From: Diphasiastrum complanatum
Taxonomy: Eukaryota; Streptophyta; Lycopodiopsida; Lycopodiales; Lycopodiaceae
NCBI GenBank assembly: GCA_029204225.1
Contig: CM055093.1
Coordinates: 19,890,041-19,954,040, forward strand
Reading direction: 5' to 3'
Length of the DNA stretch: 64,000 bases
The translations under genes and the position numbers were made by a program. The notes below the pieces were generated by a model. The model worked only from the letters and a program-made list of their open reading frames with translations, ran no database searches and was not told where the DNA came from. Of this stretch, positions 11,612 to 23,458 are shown piece after piece. The number at the start of each line of letters is the position of its first letter. The stretch's first letter is position 1.

Positions 11612-13196
11612 GTGACATCCGTATTCTGGATATTCTTGGCTTACAAAACCAAGTCGTTGGTCCATGAATAAATCTTTTTCTAATTCTGCATGCAAGAAAA
11701 CAGTGTTCTCATCCACAATATGGATTTTCAAATCATGAGCCACTACATACGCAAATAACAAGCAAATTGATGTATGTTTAACTACCAGTGAGAAAGTATC
11801 AGTGTAGTCGATTCCATACTTCTGTGACAATCATTTAGCAACCAACTTTGCCTTGTATCTGATGTTTTCTCCATCAGGACCTATTTTGATCTTATAGATC
11901 CACTTGCACTTGACTAATTTTATGCCATCAGTTATAGGTGCAAGTGTCCATACATTGTTCTTGTACATGGATGACAATTCATCCTCCATTGCCTGAATCC
12001 AGTGATCTTTATCTGGTCCATCTACAACTTCCTCGAATGTTTAAGATTTGTCATAGAATCCACAAAATTTGATGGCCGTATTAAAAACATCCCGACCATA
12101 CCTTTCTGGTGGTTTTCGTTGTCTGTCTGGTCTTCTCACAGGTGGTTTCGAGTTCGATTCTGCAGGTTTCGAGTTTAATTCTGATTTGAGCTTTTCTGCT
12201 GGAATTCAAACTAGCTATTCGAGTCTGTCAAACACTCGATCTTGACTTCCTTTTGAATCTGGTAATTCTCTTTCATCTTCTGCTTGTTTTTCTTATGTTG
12301 TCGTTGGCAGCTCATAATAAATTTTAAGAATTTCATAGCTGACTAGATCATTGTCTGCTATGTATTTCGTCTCATCAAATTTAACATCTCGAACTATTTT
12401 TATCTTGCCAGTTTCGGGTACATAAACACAATAATATGACGAATGCAACTCGAATCCTACCAGAAATCCTTGTTCTGTCTTTTCATCGAGTTTCTTTCTC
12501 AGTTTATCTGGTATGTGCATATACACTGCACATCCAAATGTTCAAACAGGTGCAAGATTTGGCTTCCACTTCCACCATATCTCATGAGGAGTTTTATCCA
12601 GTATTCGAGATTTTAGAACACGATTCTGAAGATAATTTGATGTAGCCACTGCTTCTGTCCACAATTGTTTTGGTGCTTTTGCATGAGCCATCATACACCT
12701 TGCAGCTTCCATTAGTGTACGATTCCTTCGTTCAGCTATTCCATTGTGCTGAGGTGTATAGGATGCAGTCTTTGTGTGCATAATACCTCGAATAGTACAA
12801 TAAGCTTTAAATGCGTTGGAAATATACTCACCTCCACGATCTGTGCGAATTTGCTTTAGTTTATTGTATGTTTGCTTCTCAGCCCAACTCGTATACTCAA
12901 CGAATTTCTCGATTGCTGCAAATTTGGTACGAATAAAGTATACTACAACGAACTTGCTGAAGTCATCAATAAATGTAATGAAGTACTTTGCATCACCTGC
13001 ACAATTTCAAGTACCTTAGTTGCTTCATAAACATCCTTACTGAAAGGTGTTCTAGTCATCTTGCCTTTAAGACAAGAATCGCAGGTAGTTCGAATATCTT
13101 TACTTTTGATTTCGACTCCTTGAATTCTCTAACTTTTATTGGCTTGGTACAAGGCTTCCATGTTCATATGACATAGCCTTTTGTGCCACAATACAT
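11612..13196 (-). pseudogene. F1-like copia, minus strand: integrase and partial RT
   Basis: Minus-strand pol. The integrase core near 13060-12540 keeps RTDRGGEYIS and, exactly 36 residues after the Asp, the Glu of NGIAERRNRT; it continues through LDKTPHEIWW and the C-terminal part YMHIPDKLRKKLDEKTEQ. RT starts near 12030 (DHWIQAMEDELSSM, CKWIYKIKIGPDGE, QKYGIDYTDTF, then VDENTVFLHAEL with the first catalytic Asp). It breaks off after PEYGC at 11612, well before the YVDD box. It carries few stops (about 12050 and 11830, TAA at 12293), so it is less decayed than F1 copies 1-3. It is related to F1 but clearly diverged. Confidence 0.8.
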
Positions 13197-13690
13197 CTAT
13201 AAATTCTTGAGTTTGATTGACTTAGCCTTTTGTGCCACAGTATATCTGTTGATTCCTGAGTTTGATTGACTTATTCGAATGTTCAAGTGGTGATACAAAT
13301 TTCCTTCTCTGATGCCTTTAGCAATCAAATTATCAGAATCTTCCTCGAACAATTTACAAGAGTTCTTTGTGAACGTTACTGACATGCCTGTATCAACTAT
13401 CTTAGCTATAGATAGAAGATCTTTATCAAGAGTAGGGACATAGAGAACTTCCTCCAGTTTCTTGTCTCCCTGATTCATGTCTAGCCATAATACACCAGTT
13501 CCATCAACCATGTATTTAGAACTGTCTCCAAGCATAATGAATCTCAAATCATTCGTCTTCTTGTACTCAGACAAAATTTGTTTCGAGGAAACAAAACGTG
13601 AGGTGGCTTTCGAATCAAGTACTACTTCTCGAATTGAATTAGATGAACAAAATAGACCAGTACTAACATAAGCTGTTGAGTTCCTTGTTG
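13197..13690 (-). pseudogene. F1-like copia, minus strand: protease
   Basis: Aspartic protease and pre-integrase linker. The active site reads VVLDSKATS (13622-13596) with Lys where the family has Gly, a change expected to inactivate. The body is intact: MLGDSSKYMVDGTGVLWLDM, EVLYVPTLDKDLLSIAKIVD, GNLYHHLNIR. A TAG ends the frame at 13197. It follows gag and precedes integrase in the normal copia order. Confidence 0.75.
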
Positions 13691-13787
13691 CCCTGTCTTC
13701 TGATGCTCTGGAGCATTCTGCTTTGTCTTCGACATAGTTTGAATCTGAAGGTTCACTTCGATTCTGCTCCTTTTTGTTTCTGGGATT

Positions 13788-14348
13788 CTAATAACAGTCT
13801 ATTGCTGCATGATCCCGTTTATGACAATGAATGCATTCAATCTCTGGATTTAGCCAACATTTTTCTTCTGTGTGACCTGATCTTCTGCATCTATTGCAGA
13901 TCTTCTTATCACTAGAATTCTTTTGTTGATTTTCAAATTGTTGTTCATTAGTCTTAGACTCATTCTTTTTAGACGACTCTCTCTTAAACTTAGACTTCCT
14001 AGAATATTTATTCTTCTGAGTAAATAGAGCATTTTTTAAATCACCATTTTTGTCATAGCGTTCAAGAGCTTCTTCTTCTTCCTTCACTCCGTCTATTGCC
14101 TTTTGAAGTGTCATTGTCGCATCTTTCGCCAATAAGGTTTGAGTTGTGTGGAATGACCTGGGTAGGGCCCGAAGAAAATAACTAAGCTATTTTTCTTTAG
14201 AAATTGTATTTTTTGCACCAGAATTTTGCAAGGAACTAAATAGATCTTTAATCTTTCGCACGAATGTGTTCAAGTCTTTCTTGTCCCATCATAGGTAAGT
14301 TAATTGGTCTTCCAAGAACATGATCTGATTATGAGATCGAGTCTCATT
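13788..14348 (-). pseudogene. F1-like copia, minus strand: gag with double zinc knuckle
   Basis: The C-terminal half of gag. HNQIMFLEDQLTYL at the truncated end is the counterpart of HSQIMLLEDQLTNL in F1 copy 2. The basic tail leads into two CCHC knuckles, CNRCRRSGHTEEKC (13898-13857) and CIHCHKRDHAAIDC (13835-13794); the second has Asp for the usual Gly. The N-terminal half is cut off at 14348 by the LTR of the next element, which shows that the F2 element inserted here later. Confidence 0.8.
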
Positions 14349-15481
14349 TGTTGGAGAGAGAGGGGAGATGTATGACGAACACGAACGAGAAACGAACTTG
14401 AACAAAAGATGTTCAAGGAACAATCTCGAATAGAAAATGTCCGTGTGCAGCGGAATGAGTTATACGACTCTCTCCGTAAGCATGACTATGCCTACTAAAA
14501 TGAACAAAACTTTAATGATGGAAATCATGGTCATTCTAGATTACGCTGCCAAGCATTAATAGATGAAGTGCCAAAAGAATAATTTGTTGCGAATAGCAAG
14601 ACAAATTATATGTCGCAAATGATTCGTGGAGAGCTAGACTGTGCTCGACTGATAATTAGTCGCGAATGATTTGCGAAGAGCTAGACTAAATGTTAGTCAT
14701 CTATTACCAGAAAGAACAACTAGAAAGATCAGATAGAATGAAGAATAAGCATAGAAATATTAACATGGATCTGAATGCAGAACAAAGAGTTGTATCAGAT
14801 TAAGTATATCATGTATACATGTCAATAATGCGGTAGAGCACAAGATAATAGCAGACGAAACCGCGTGCCTTACAAAACTTATTTCACTCTGTAAAAAAGA
14901 GATGAAACCTTAATTCTGACAAGGATGAAGAATCAATTCTCAGGGCATCTACTTCGTCTACTTCTGTATCTGTCTCTTCACTCATCAACTTATTCACCCA
15001 TTAACCTGAATACACGAATGATATCCAGTATATATAAATTATATTACAGGTGTGCATATGTGGAAAGTACAAAGTGAATGTGTTGTCTGTAAGAGATCGT
15101 GGGTGGCTGCAATCGTTGTCCAATTTGTTAGCGCAGCTGCATGGGATAAGCGTGAAAAGGGTGCGATGTCAGTAAGTGCTAAGGTGACCATTGGTGATGA
15201 TGATGCGAAAAGTGCGTCACTCTTACGAATAGCCTTAGGGTTAGATCTACAGGGTGCCTTTGCTTTTAGGACACCTTCGGCATTCTGTAGGATAGTGTCC
15301 CCTTTTCGCCTGTCACCATAACCTGTGTAAAAACATAGTGTCACGATTCTTTTGTCTTTTATTTGTCTGTGCAAATTTGCATGTAAATATGCAGGCTGTG
15401 CGACAACGTTAGTAAATATGCAGCATGAATGGAGGCAGACTAAAATGGGATTTAAGAAGAATAGAAGGAATAAATCCAACA
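14349..15481 (-). repeat. 3' LTR of minus-strand copia F2
   Basis: On the minus strand it starts TGTTGGATTTATTCC right after a polypurine tract AAGGGGGGG (15482-15490) and ends CTCTCTCCAACA, giving a TGTTGG...CCAACA inverted end pair over 1133 bases. The ends match those of the LTR at 20948. The left flank is gag of the F1-like element. A 147-codon open stretch inside (15039-15482, minus) is not a gene. Confidence 0.75.
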
Positions 15482-15488
15482 CCCCCCC

Positions 15489-18250
15489 TTAATCTGGATG
15501 CGTGAATGCCTTGATCTTCAGACTGAGCAATGCACAAAATTTGTTGTGTGCATTAACACTGAGTGCTTTCGTGAAAATGTCTACAAACATGTCTTGTGTT
15601 CTACAATACGTTAAGCTTACCTCTCTATCGAGAACCTTGCCCCTGATGTAGTGATATCTGATCTTAATGTGCTTACTCCTAAAATGAAATCTAGGATAGA
15701 CAATATAATTTTGGTTATTACAAAATAAAATTGTAGGGCTGTACTGATACAGATTGATGCTTGACAGCAAATTTCTCAACCAAAACACTTCCTTAATAGA
15801 TTGAGAAGCAGCAATGTATTCTGCTTCAGTAGAAAAAAGTGCGATAGAGGTTTGCTTACGATAGTTCCACGAAATAGGACCGTCATTGAAGAAGAATGTA
15901 AATCCAGATGTGGACTTGTGATTGTTTGCATTTCCTCCCCATCTTGCATCAGAATAGCCACTGAGCTGATGAAGATTGTCGTTGCTGAAATCTCCATAGC
16001 ATATGCACTGGTCCATGGTAGCTCGAATATATCTCATGACTCGAATAAGGGCCTTCCAATGGGTAATGCCAAGATTAGCCATGTATTGGCTGAGTGAGCT
16101 AAAACAAAAGAGATATTTGGTCTTGTACAGACCATTGCGTACATGAGAGATCCTAGTATCGATTGATATAGATACTCTCTCATCTGCTCCTCTTCCTGCT
16201 TGGTTTAGGGACATTGGTCCTTCGACAAATGTAGGCCTGGATCCATTGGTGAGTGAGCTAATTTACAATTCATCAAATTGCATTTGTTAAGAACATTATG
16301 AAAATACCTTTGTTGAGTGATGTAAATCAGTCGATTTGCTCTGTCTCTGTGGATTTGAATTATGAGACAAAAGTGAGCTTTGTTAAGATCAGTCATGTCA
16401 AATTCTGAGAACAGCATCTATTTTGAATCCTTAACCATATTGGTATTGTTGATGAAGAGCAATGTATCATCCACGTACAAGGTGATGATAATGAAGGATT
16501 GCTACATTGGCTACAAATAAACGTTGCAATCAACAGTGCTTGGTTTAAATCCTTGTTCAATGAGGAATGTGTTGATCCTCTGAAACCAAGCTCTGGAAGA
16601 CTTTTTCAAGCCGTATAGTGCTTTGTGGAGTTTACAAACATGATTTTTCATGCCTTATAGAACATATCCTTTGGGCTGGATCATGTAGATATCTTCTTAT
16701 ATAACTCCATTCAGATAGGCTGTTTGTACATCAAGTTGATGTACTTCGAGGTCGATAGCTGCAACATAAGACAAGAGCATTCGGATCGACAAATGTTTGA
16801 CAACTGGATAAAAGTCTCACTGTAGTCGACATTCAGGATCTGGGTGAATCCTCGTGCTACCAGTCTGGCCTTCCTTTGATCAATTGCTCTATTGGCATTA
16901 TATTTGATCTTGAAGATCCATTTGCAATCAATGATATTGCATCCAATAGGAGATTCGACTAATGACCATGTCTGATTCTTGATCAGAGAGGAATACTCTC
17001 TGTCCATGGCTTCTCTCCAGAGATCAGAGTCTGGTTGGGTAAGTGCCTCTTCGACAGTCGTCAGTTCATGCATTAAGAGACAGGCAGACTCAGGAGTATA
17101 CCTTGTGGGTTGTGTGTGCACTCGGCTTGATCTTCTGGGAGGATTCAACTGATGAACCGCTTTTGGGACTTGTTGCTGGGTAGCAGCAATATCTTTATCT
17201 GATTCGATGTCTCGAAGTGGGTCGACAATAGATACGCTTGAGCCAAAAGCTCGGACTGTTGTGTCAACGGCAGGTGAAGGTTCTTCATGAGCAATATCCT
17301 TGCCTTTGAGGTTGACGAACTGATCCTCGATAAAGACTATATCCCGGCTATACAAGATTTGCTGGATATCAGGATCGTACAGCTTGTAGGTGTTATCAAA
17401 CGAAGTATATCCGATCAGGATGGTCTTGAGACCTTAAAAGTCCAATTTCTTCCTTGTGTCCTTTGGGATCTGTGCGTAGGCAATGCACCCAAACACTCTT
17501 AGGTTCTTCAAAGAAGGCTAAGAGCCTCTCCACACCTCGTGGGGTGTCTTGTCTGAGAGGGCCTTGGTCGAACATCTGTTTTGGACGTAAGTTGCGGTGG
17601 AGACAGCTTCAGCCCAAAATCTCTTGGGCAACGATGCATGGGATAGCATACACTTAGCAGATTCGACCAGAGTACGGTTCTTTCTCTTAGCTAAGACATT
17701 AGACTGATGATTGTAAGGAGTGATGAATTTCTGCTCAATGCCTTGGCTTTGGCAGTTCTCCTTAAACTCGAGAGAGATATATTCTCCACCGTTGTCTGAC
17801 CTTAGGGCCTTGATTGTCCTTCCAGTCTCCTTTTCTGCACGCTCCTTGAAGATTCTGAAGCAGTTGAAGACTTCTGATTTCTTCTTTATGAAATACACCA
17901 TCGTCCTTCTGGAGAATTCGTCAATAAAGGTTATAAAATACTTGGCATCCTTCACCAAAGGATTTTTCATCGGGCCACAAATATCTGAATGTACAAGATC
18001 TAGCAATCCTCTAGCAACATGCTGATGGCTTGACTTAAATGGTTTTCTAGTCTGTTTATCAACTAGACAGTAATTCGACTTTTTCGCGAGGATAGTCGAG
18101 ATCAAGAACAATAGATTGTCTAGACATTCGTTGTACAACAACATGATTTAAATGACCAAGTCTATAATGCCAAAGTAAATCTTTATTTGAATGAATTGAA
18201 GTACTGAGAGCCTGACTAGAGGCAGAAAAGCAATGACTCACTTTATACAA
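15489..18250 (-). pseudogene. copia F2 (minus): integrase, RT, RNase H
   Basis: Minus-strand pol truncated in the pre-integrase region at 18250 (LLWHYRLGHL). The integrase (18144-17518) keeps both catalytic Asp (LVHSDICGP, RSDNGGEYIS), but at the D35E position the codon at 17688-17686 is Lys (LAKRKNRT). RT near 17030-16430 has KNQTWSLVE, CKWIFKIKYN, ARLVARGFTQ, and an intact LYVDDTLLF near 16470. RNase H (16214-15489) has GYSDARWGGN and STEAEYIAAS, but FCNNQ where FCDNQ is usual. The stop at 15489 is followed at once by the polypurine tract and LTR. Its 5' LTR, gag and protease are absent. Confidence 0.85.
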
Positions 18251-19759
18251 GAGCGAAGGATGATGACATTTGGGTCAAGGCCATTGTAGAGAAGATGGAG
18301 TCAATTGCTAAGCATGGCACATGAGACTTAGTGGAACCAGCAATTGGCAAGAAACCCATTGGTTGTAAATGGGTATATAGGACTAAGTAACATGCAGATG
18401 GAAGTATAGCAAAGCACAAAGCAAGATTGGTGATCAAAGGGTGCACAAAGTAAAGGGATCGACTATGAGGAAACCTTTGCGCCAGTATGTAAGTGGAATA
18501 CTCTACGTCTACTTGTTGCTTTAGCTTCGCATTTTGTTGGCCTTTGCATCAGATGGATGTGAAATCTGCTTTTCTAAATGGTGAGTTAGAAGAAGAGGTG
18601 TTCATGGATCAACTTGACGGCTTTGTAGCGAAAGGACAGGAGGATAAAGTGTCGCTTGAATAAAGCGCTTTATGGTCTTAAACCGGCACCACTTGCGTGG
18701 TATAACAGGATTGATGCCTACTTTCGTTCTAAGGGGATAGTGAGAACACATTCTGATCCAAATCTTTATGTCTTATGCTTTGATGGTATGGTTGCTTTGA
18801 TTGCTCTTTATGTTGATGACTTGATTATCATGGAAAATAATCAAGAGATCATAGACATGATCAAGAAAGAACTCATGGAACAATTCGAGATGATAGATTG
18901 CAGCCTAATGCATTATTACCTTGGAGTGGAGGTGTGGCAAAAAGGACATGAAGTGGGTTTAACACAGGTGAAGTATGTCAGAGAGTTGTTGCACAGGTTC
19001 AGGTTGCAGGATTGCAAGCCAGTGAACACTCCTATTGAACCAGATAAAAAGCTTTCTAAGCTTGACAAGTCACAACCATTTGATGCTACGTTGTATAGGC
19101 AGTTAGTAGGGAGCTTGATTTACCTTAACACGACTAGACCAGATATATGCTATGTTGTTGGTATTGTAAGTCAGTTTATGGCAGCACCTACGGAAACGCA
19201 TTGGAAGTCAGCTAAATGCACTTTGCATTATGTCAAAGGCACTTTAGATTATGGCTTGGTTTACATGAAGCATGAGGGTTTACTTGAGTTATGTGGCTAT
19301 GTGGATGCGGATTGGGGAGGTGACTATGACGATCGTAGATCACCCACATGGTATGTATTCCAGCTTTGTGGCAGTTGCCTTTACTAGTCTAGTAAAAAGC
19401 AAAGTACAAATGCTTTATCCACCACAGAAGCAGAGTATAAGGCAATGTGTAGTGTAGCACATGAAGCTATATGATTGAGGCAAATCTTGGATGAAGGTGG
19501 CGTGAAACAGAATAATCCCACAACTATACATAGCGACAGTTAGAGTGACATTCAGCTAGCAAAGGATCCAATGTTCCATGCGAGAACCAAACACATTGAG
19601 ATTCAGTATCACTTTATACGTGAGAGGCTACTGAGTCGTGAAATTCATGTTGTTCATTGTAGTACAGAAGGACAACTAGCTGATATTTTCACTAAGCCAC
19701 TTGTTAGAGAAAAGTTTGATAAGTTTAGATCAAAGCTTTCTGTACTTAAAGTTTTTTGA
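18251..19759 (+). pseudogene. copia F3: RT and RNase H relic
   Basis: Begins abruptly inside RT (DDIWVKAIVEKMESIAKHGT) in the strand opposite to its left neighbour. Shifts and stops near 18330-18660 interrupt it (LVEPAIGKKPIGCKWVYRTK, QMDVKSAFLNGELEEEVF). From 18656 it is open to 19387 with NKALYGLKPAPLAWYNRID, an intact LYVDDLIIM, LQDCKPVNTPIEPDKKLSKL and RQLVGSLIYL. RNase H follows with STTEAEYKAM, HARTKHIEIQYHFIRE and LADIFTKPLV, and the terminal stop is near 19757. It is a different family from F1 and F2. Gag, protease and integrase are absent. Confidence 0.85.
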
Positions 19760-19814
19760 CTTTAAAGCTATGTATATGACTGTATTAAAAAAAAAAGTAG
19801 ACTCTACTTTAAGG

Positions 19815-20100
19815 GAGAGAGTTAGAACTAAAGTAGAATCATTGTGTTATTGTACTGTGGATCCTATTAGTGGATAAGGATCAGTTGGCCTCACCACGAG
19901 GCGAGTCAAAAGGACACGCGTCCCGTCAATGGCAACCTGGGTCATGCATGGGTGGCCTGATTGAAGAACTATATGTACAATGTATTTCATTTTGAGAAAT
20001 ATAGTTTGCTACGTGAGCTTGGTGTGGAGAGTGTTTTTCTGTCTGTGTTACTGTGTAGCATGATATGTGTTCCTATTCAAAGCAAATTCTAAGTAGATCA
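19815..20100 (+). repeat. probable 3' LTR part of copia F3
   Basis: A polypurine run AAGGGAGAGAG (19810-19820) follows the F3 stop, and the next bases TTAGAACTAAAG resemble a copia LTR start. A promoter-like interior is not obvious and the right end is uncertain, because the copy runs into an oppositely oriented fragment near 20110. Confidence 0.45.
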
Positions 20101-20109
20101 TCGTGCCTT

Positions 20110-20830
20110 ATCCATCTAAAAATCAATCCCTCTTACTAGTCATCTGTAACTGATCTCTTTATGAGAAAATGTTCGTCTACAATATGATCAATCTTATAGT
20201 AATGAAGCATCATGGTCCCTTCCTACTCACGCAAAAGGTATTGGATATCGATATGTTTGTTTCTCTTGTGGAAACCCACATTTTTGCTTAAGAACAAGCA
20301 TCCTTGGTTGTCATTCAACAACTTCATCCTTGTGCTCTCTATCCCCAGTTCGTTCATCTGGTTCCTTATCCATACATATTCCTTTGCTACATGGCAAACA
20401 CCCATATATTCTGCTTCTGTCTAGGATAGTGCAATTGAGACTTGCTTCTTGTAACTTTAGCTCACGCATTCACCTCCCATCATGTATACATATTGAATGT
20501 GAGTCCTAGCTCTTGGATTCCTTTGAGATACCATATGGCTCTCTTTGCGGCCTACCAGTGTTCGTCTTGAATTTGAGCCCTAGCTCTTGGGTTCCCTTGA
20601 GATACCTTATGACTCTCTTTGCAGTCTGCTAGTGTTCCTCTCTTGGATTAGCCAAGAATTGGCTTAATATAGTTATTGTTGTTGAAATGTCTAGCCTTGT
20701 GCAAGTCATTGCATACATCAAGATTCCAATGAGCCTTTTGAAAGGTTGTTTGCTCATTTCGTCCTTCTCCTCTTGGGATGTGGGACTCGTGTCAGCACTC
20801 AACCTCACATTATGATCCAAGGAGGTGGCT
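20110..20830 (-). pseudogene. copia F4 (minus): RNase H fragment
   Basis: Two pieces of the RT-RNase H connection and RNase H on the minus strand: PFKRLIGILMYAMTCTRLDI (about 20740-20680), then VAKEYVWIRNQMNELGI, LLNDNQGCLFLSKNV and HKRNKHIDIQYLLRE (20400-20223). They are separated by degenerate sequence with a duplicated stretch (AGCTCTTGG..TTCC, near 20511 and 20582). No LTR or other domain is attached. Confidence 0.75.
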
Positions 20831-20947
20831 ACTGAAAAAAATCCTACATTATGAATCTTTCTACGTTGTCATCAATTTGTCTTGTCCCATCCATGTAATT
20901 CCATGCTCCCTGTCCCACCTTATTTGTATTTTTTCTCAAATTTTTCT

Positions 20948-22157
20948 TGTTGGATCATTCTCCTTCCTACTAATCGACTGATCAGTTTTTAATCTTCATG
21001 CAACTGTTTATCTAGTTCTGCGAAATTTCCCGTGTCTTTATACAATCTACAGAATTACAAGGGTTTTTACACAGTCTGTAGAAATACACGAAGTTTGACA
21101 ATAGTGTTGCATTTTCTCTCTCTACAAACCCGACAATGTTGCCTGTCAGGAATCTCGTGTATAAATGCAGTGTTGATTTTTTGCATTTTCCGCCTGTCAA
21201 AAATTATGTGTAAAAATGCAATGTCATCTTTTTCGCATTTTTCGCCTGTCAGGAATTATGTGTAAAAATGCAATGTCGTCTTTTTCGCATTTTTTGCCTG
21301 TCAAAAATTACGTGCAAAAATGCAATGTCGTCTTTTTCGCATTTTTCGCCTGTAGAAAATTATGAGTAAAAATGCAGTGTCACATTTTTTGTCTATGGCA
21401 ATTTACATTCATTTATGTAGAATGACAGTTTACGTTCATTTATGCAGACAGACTATTTATAGCCAATTGTAACCACTTATCAGTAAGTAGCTTCTGAGAA
21501 GAACTGGATGAATGCTAGCGAACACCAGCCAACTGGCAACCATATTTGATGACCTATTTACTTAGTATAAATCAGCTGTTCATACATCTCAATTATCATC
21601 TAAAAGATCAACATTGTGAATTGTGAAGGAGTTGAGTGTTATTACATGACCCTTCCTGCACTTTTATCAAACAGATCGTTCACAATTAGAAAGTAATGTT
21701 GTTAGCTATCTATCAAGCTTTCAAGCTTGAACTCTCTAGCTCAGTCTTTTAGAGATTTATTTTAGAGTTTCTATTGCACTATTGCTTATCAACAGAGTTT
21801 CTTATTTCAGACTTATTCTCAGTTACTCAAAGACAACTTTAGAGTGCGCGATTTCTATCTGCTATTGTTTGGACTCATTAGCATCTGATTTTGTTTTTCT
21901 GAGTCGATACTATTTTCTTATTAAGTTCAGTTTGTGTCAGAATGCAAGCATCTCTGTATTTCTTTTATGATTGATAGAAATTGTCTAAGAATTCAATACT
22001 TTATGTTTGGCTACGTAATCACCTAGTATCTAGCAAAAGTTAGTTGCTAAAGATTGAACCTAATTTCCATCACTACTGCTTTGTTTAATTTTTGATAAGC
22101 GTAGTCATGCATTGGAAGAAGGAAGTTTTCGCAACCTATTACTCACCCATTCCAACA
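20948..22157 (+). repeat. 5' LTR of copia F2
   Basis: TGTTGGATCATTC at the left and CATTCCAACA at the right (1210 bases), with the inverted ends TGTTGG/CCAACA. It aligns with 31016-32110. If the primer site in use is the perfect one at 22315, the LTR would end at 22314 instead. Five copies of a 52-base repeat lie in the left third. Confidence 0.75.
21141..21400 (+). repeat. 52-base minisatellite inside the LTR
   Basis: Units start at 21141, 21192, 21244, 21296 and 21348, each reading GCCTGT..AATTAYG then AAAAATGCARTGTC and CTTTTTCGCATTTTT. The same array, with more divergence, is in the 3' LTR (about 31205-31460), so it existed before this insertion. Confidence 0.85.
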
Positions 22158-22454
22158 TGGTATTAGAACTTACCTACATGATATCAGAGCATACCTACAT
22201 GGTATCAAATCATACTATCATAGTATCAGTGCTAGATCACTACTTCTTGATCTGAACCGTTACGGTATCAGACTTGTAATCTCTATCAGGGCCTAAGACT
22301 CACCCATTCCAACATGGTATCAGAGCTTGCCGACATGGTATTAGAGCATACCTACATGGTATCAAATTATACTATCATAGTATAAGTGCTAGATCACTAC
22401 TTCTTCATCCGAACCATTATGGTATTAGACTCGTGATCTCTATTAGGGCCTAAG
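22141..22454 (+). repeat. tandem duplication of the primer-site region
   Basis: Two units of 157 bases (22141-22297 and 22298-22454), each starting ACTCACCCATTCCAACATGG. Each unit contains about five variants of the initiator-Met primer site TGGTATCAGAGC; the only perfect one is at 22315-22326. One more (GATATCAGAGCG) lies just after the array. Confidence 0.85.
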
Positions 22455-22639
22455 ACTATTTTGATATCAGAGCGAAAAGAGCTAATACTTGATATCTTTC
22501 ATGATATCAAAAGGATATCATGTTCTTCAGTTCCTTTCATCCTTTGAGTATCACAAGATTGATTTCCTGTTGTTGGCATCACTACATCTTAGCGTCATCG
22601 ATACAATTGACAGACTAAGTTCCATATAGATTCTCAAAG

Positions 22640-23440
22640 TAAAGTTGGTCTTATCGCAGACAAGCTGGATGGATCTAATTATCATTTGTGGAAATTTCAG
22701 ATGAAGACCTTGCTAATCACCAACGAGTTATGGGATGTTGTTACAGGTATCGAAGTGAAACCTGAAGATGACACAAAAGACTCAAAATGGAAATCAAAGG
22801 ATGGTAAAGCTTTCGCGCTTATTATCCTCAATATATCAGATAATCAAATTGGCCACATAGCTAAAGCTAAAACTTTGAAAGAAGTTTGGGACATCCTGAG
22901 CTCACTATTTGATGTGAGAGATGTAACTATCAAGTTACATCTTCGAAGAAAATTCTTCACAATCAAGATGTCAAATTGTGATTCTCTTCAGAATAATACT
23001 AACCAGTTTTAGAATCTCTTGCAACTGATGGCTGCTGTCAGATCAATAAAGACATAATAATGACATTGCTTTCAAGCCTATCCTCTACATATGAGAACTG
23101 GGTGATGATCATCACGACACACTCAGATTTAACTCTTACCAGAGTTATCACTATGTTGTTGCAAGAAGATAATCGAAGAAGTCAAGACACTTTGTCTACC
23201 TCTTCATCTCATGCTCTATATGTCAACAAGGGCTCGAAATGACAGAAGCAGAAAAGCTCCAAGCAGTCTGTCTCAAATCAGAAATAGACTCAAAGTCAAG
23301 AACAATCATCAAATCCACATTTGTCAAAGAAGATGTTTTGCAGGTATTGCAAATGCAATAACCATGAGATCTAGGATTGCCGAATTCTCAAAGCGAAGAA
23401 TGCAGCCAAGCAACCTGATCAACAAGCAAATACAGTTACA
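22640..23440 (+). pseudogene. copia F2: gag
   Basis: Capsid/nucleocapsid of the F2 element. It begins near KLDGSNYHLWKFQMKTLL, typical of copia gag, and is open to 23010. A stop and shift follow, then STYENWVMIITTHSDLTLTR and LLQEDNRRSQDTLSTSSSHA. A single zinc knuckle near 23338-23380 reads CRYCKCNNHEI, stop, DC. The true start codon is unclear because the stretch between the primer region and 22686 is shifted. Protease follows without a gap. Confidence 0.75.
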
Positions 23441-23458
23441 GCATCTCCTCAAGTCGAA

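Noticed and set aside
15039-15482. 147-codon minus-strand ORF
   Set aside because: It lies wholly inside the F2 LTR, starting at its TG end; no family resemblance.
21141-21400. CRISPR-like array
   Set aside because: Direct repeats of 52 bases without unique spacers, inside a retrotransposon LTR of a plant; a minisatellite.
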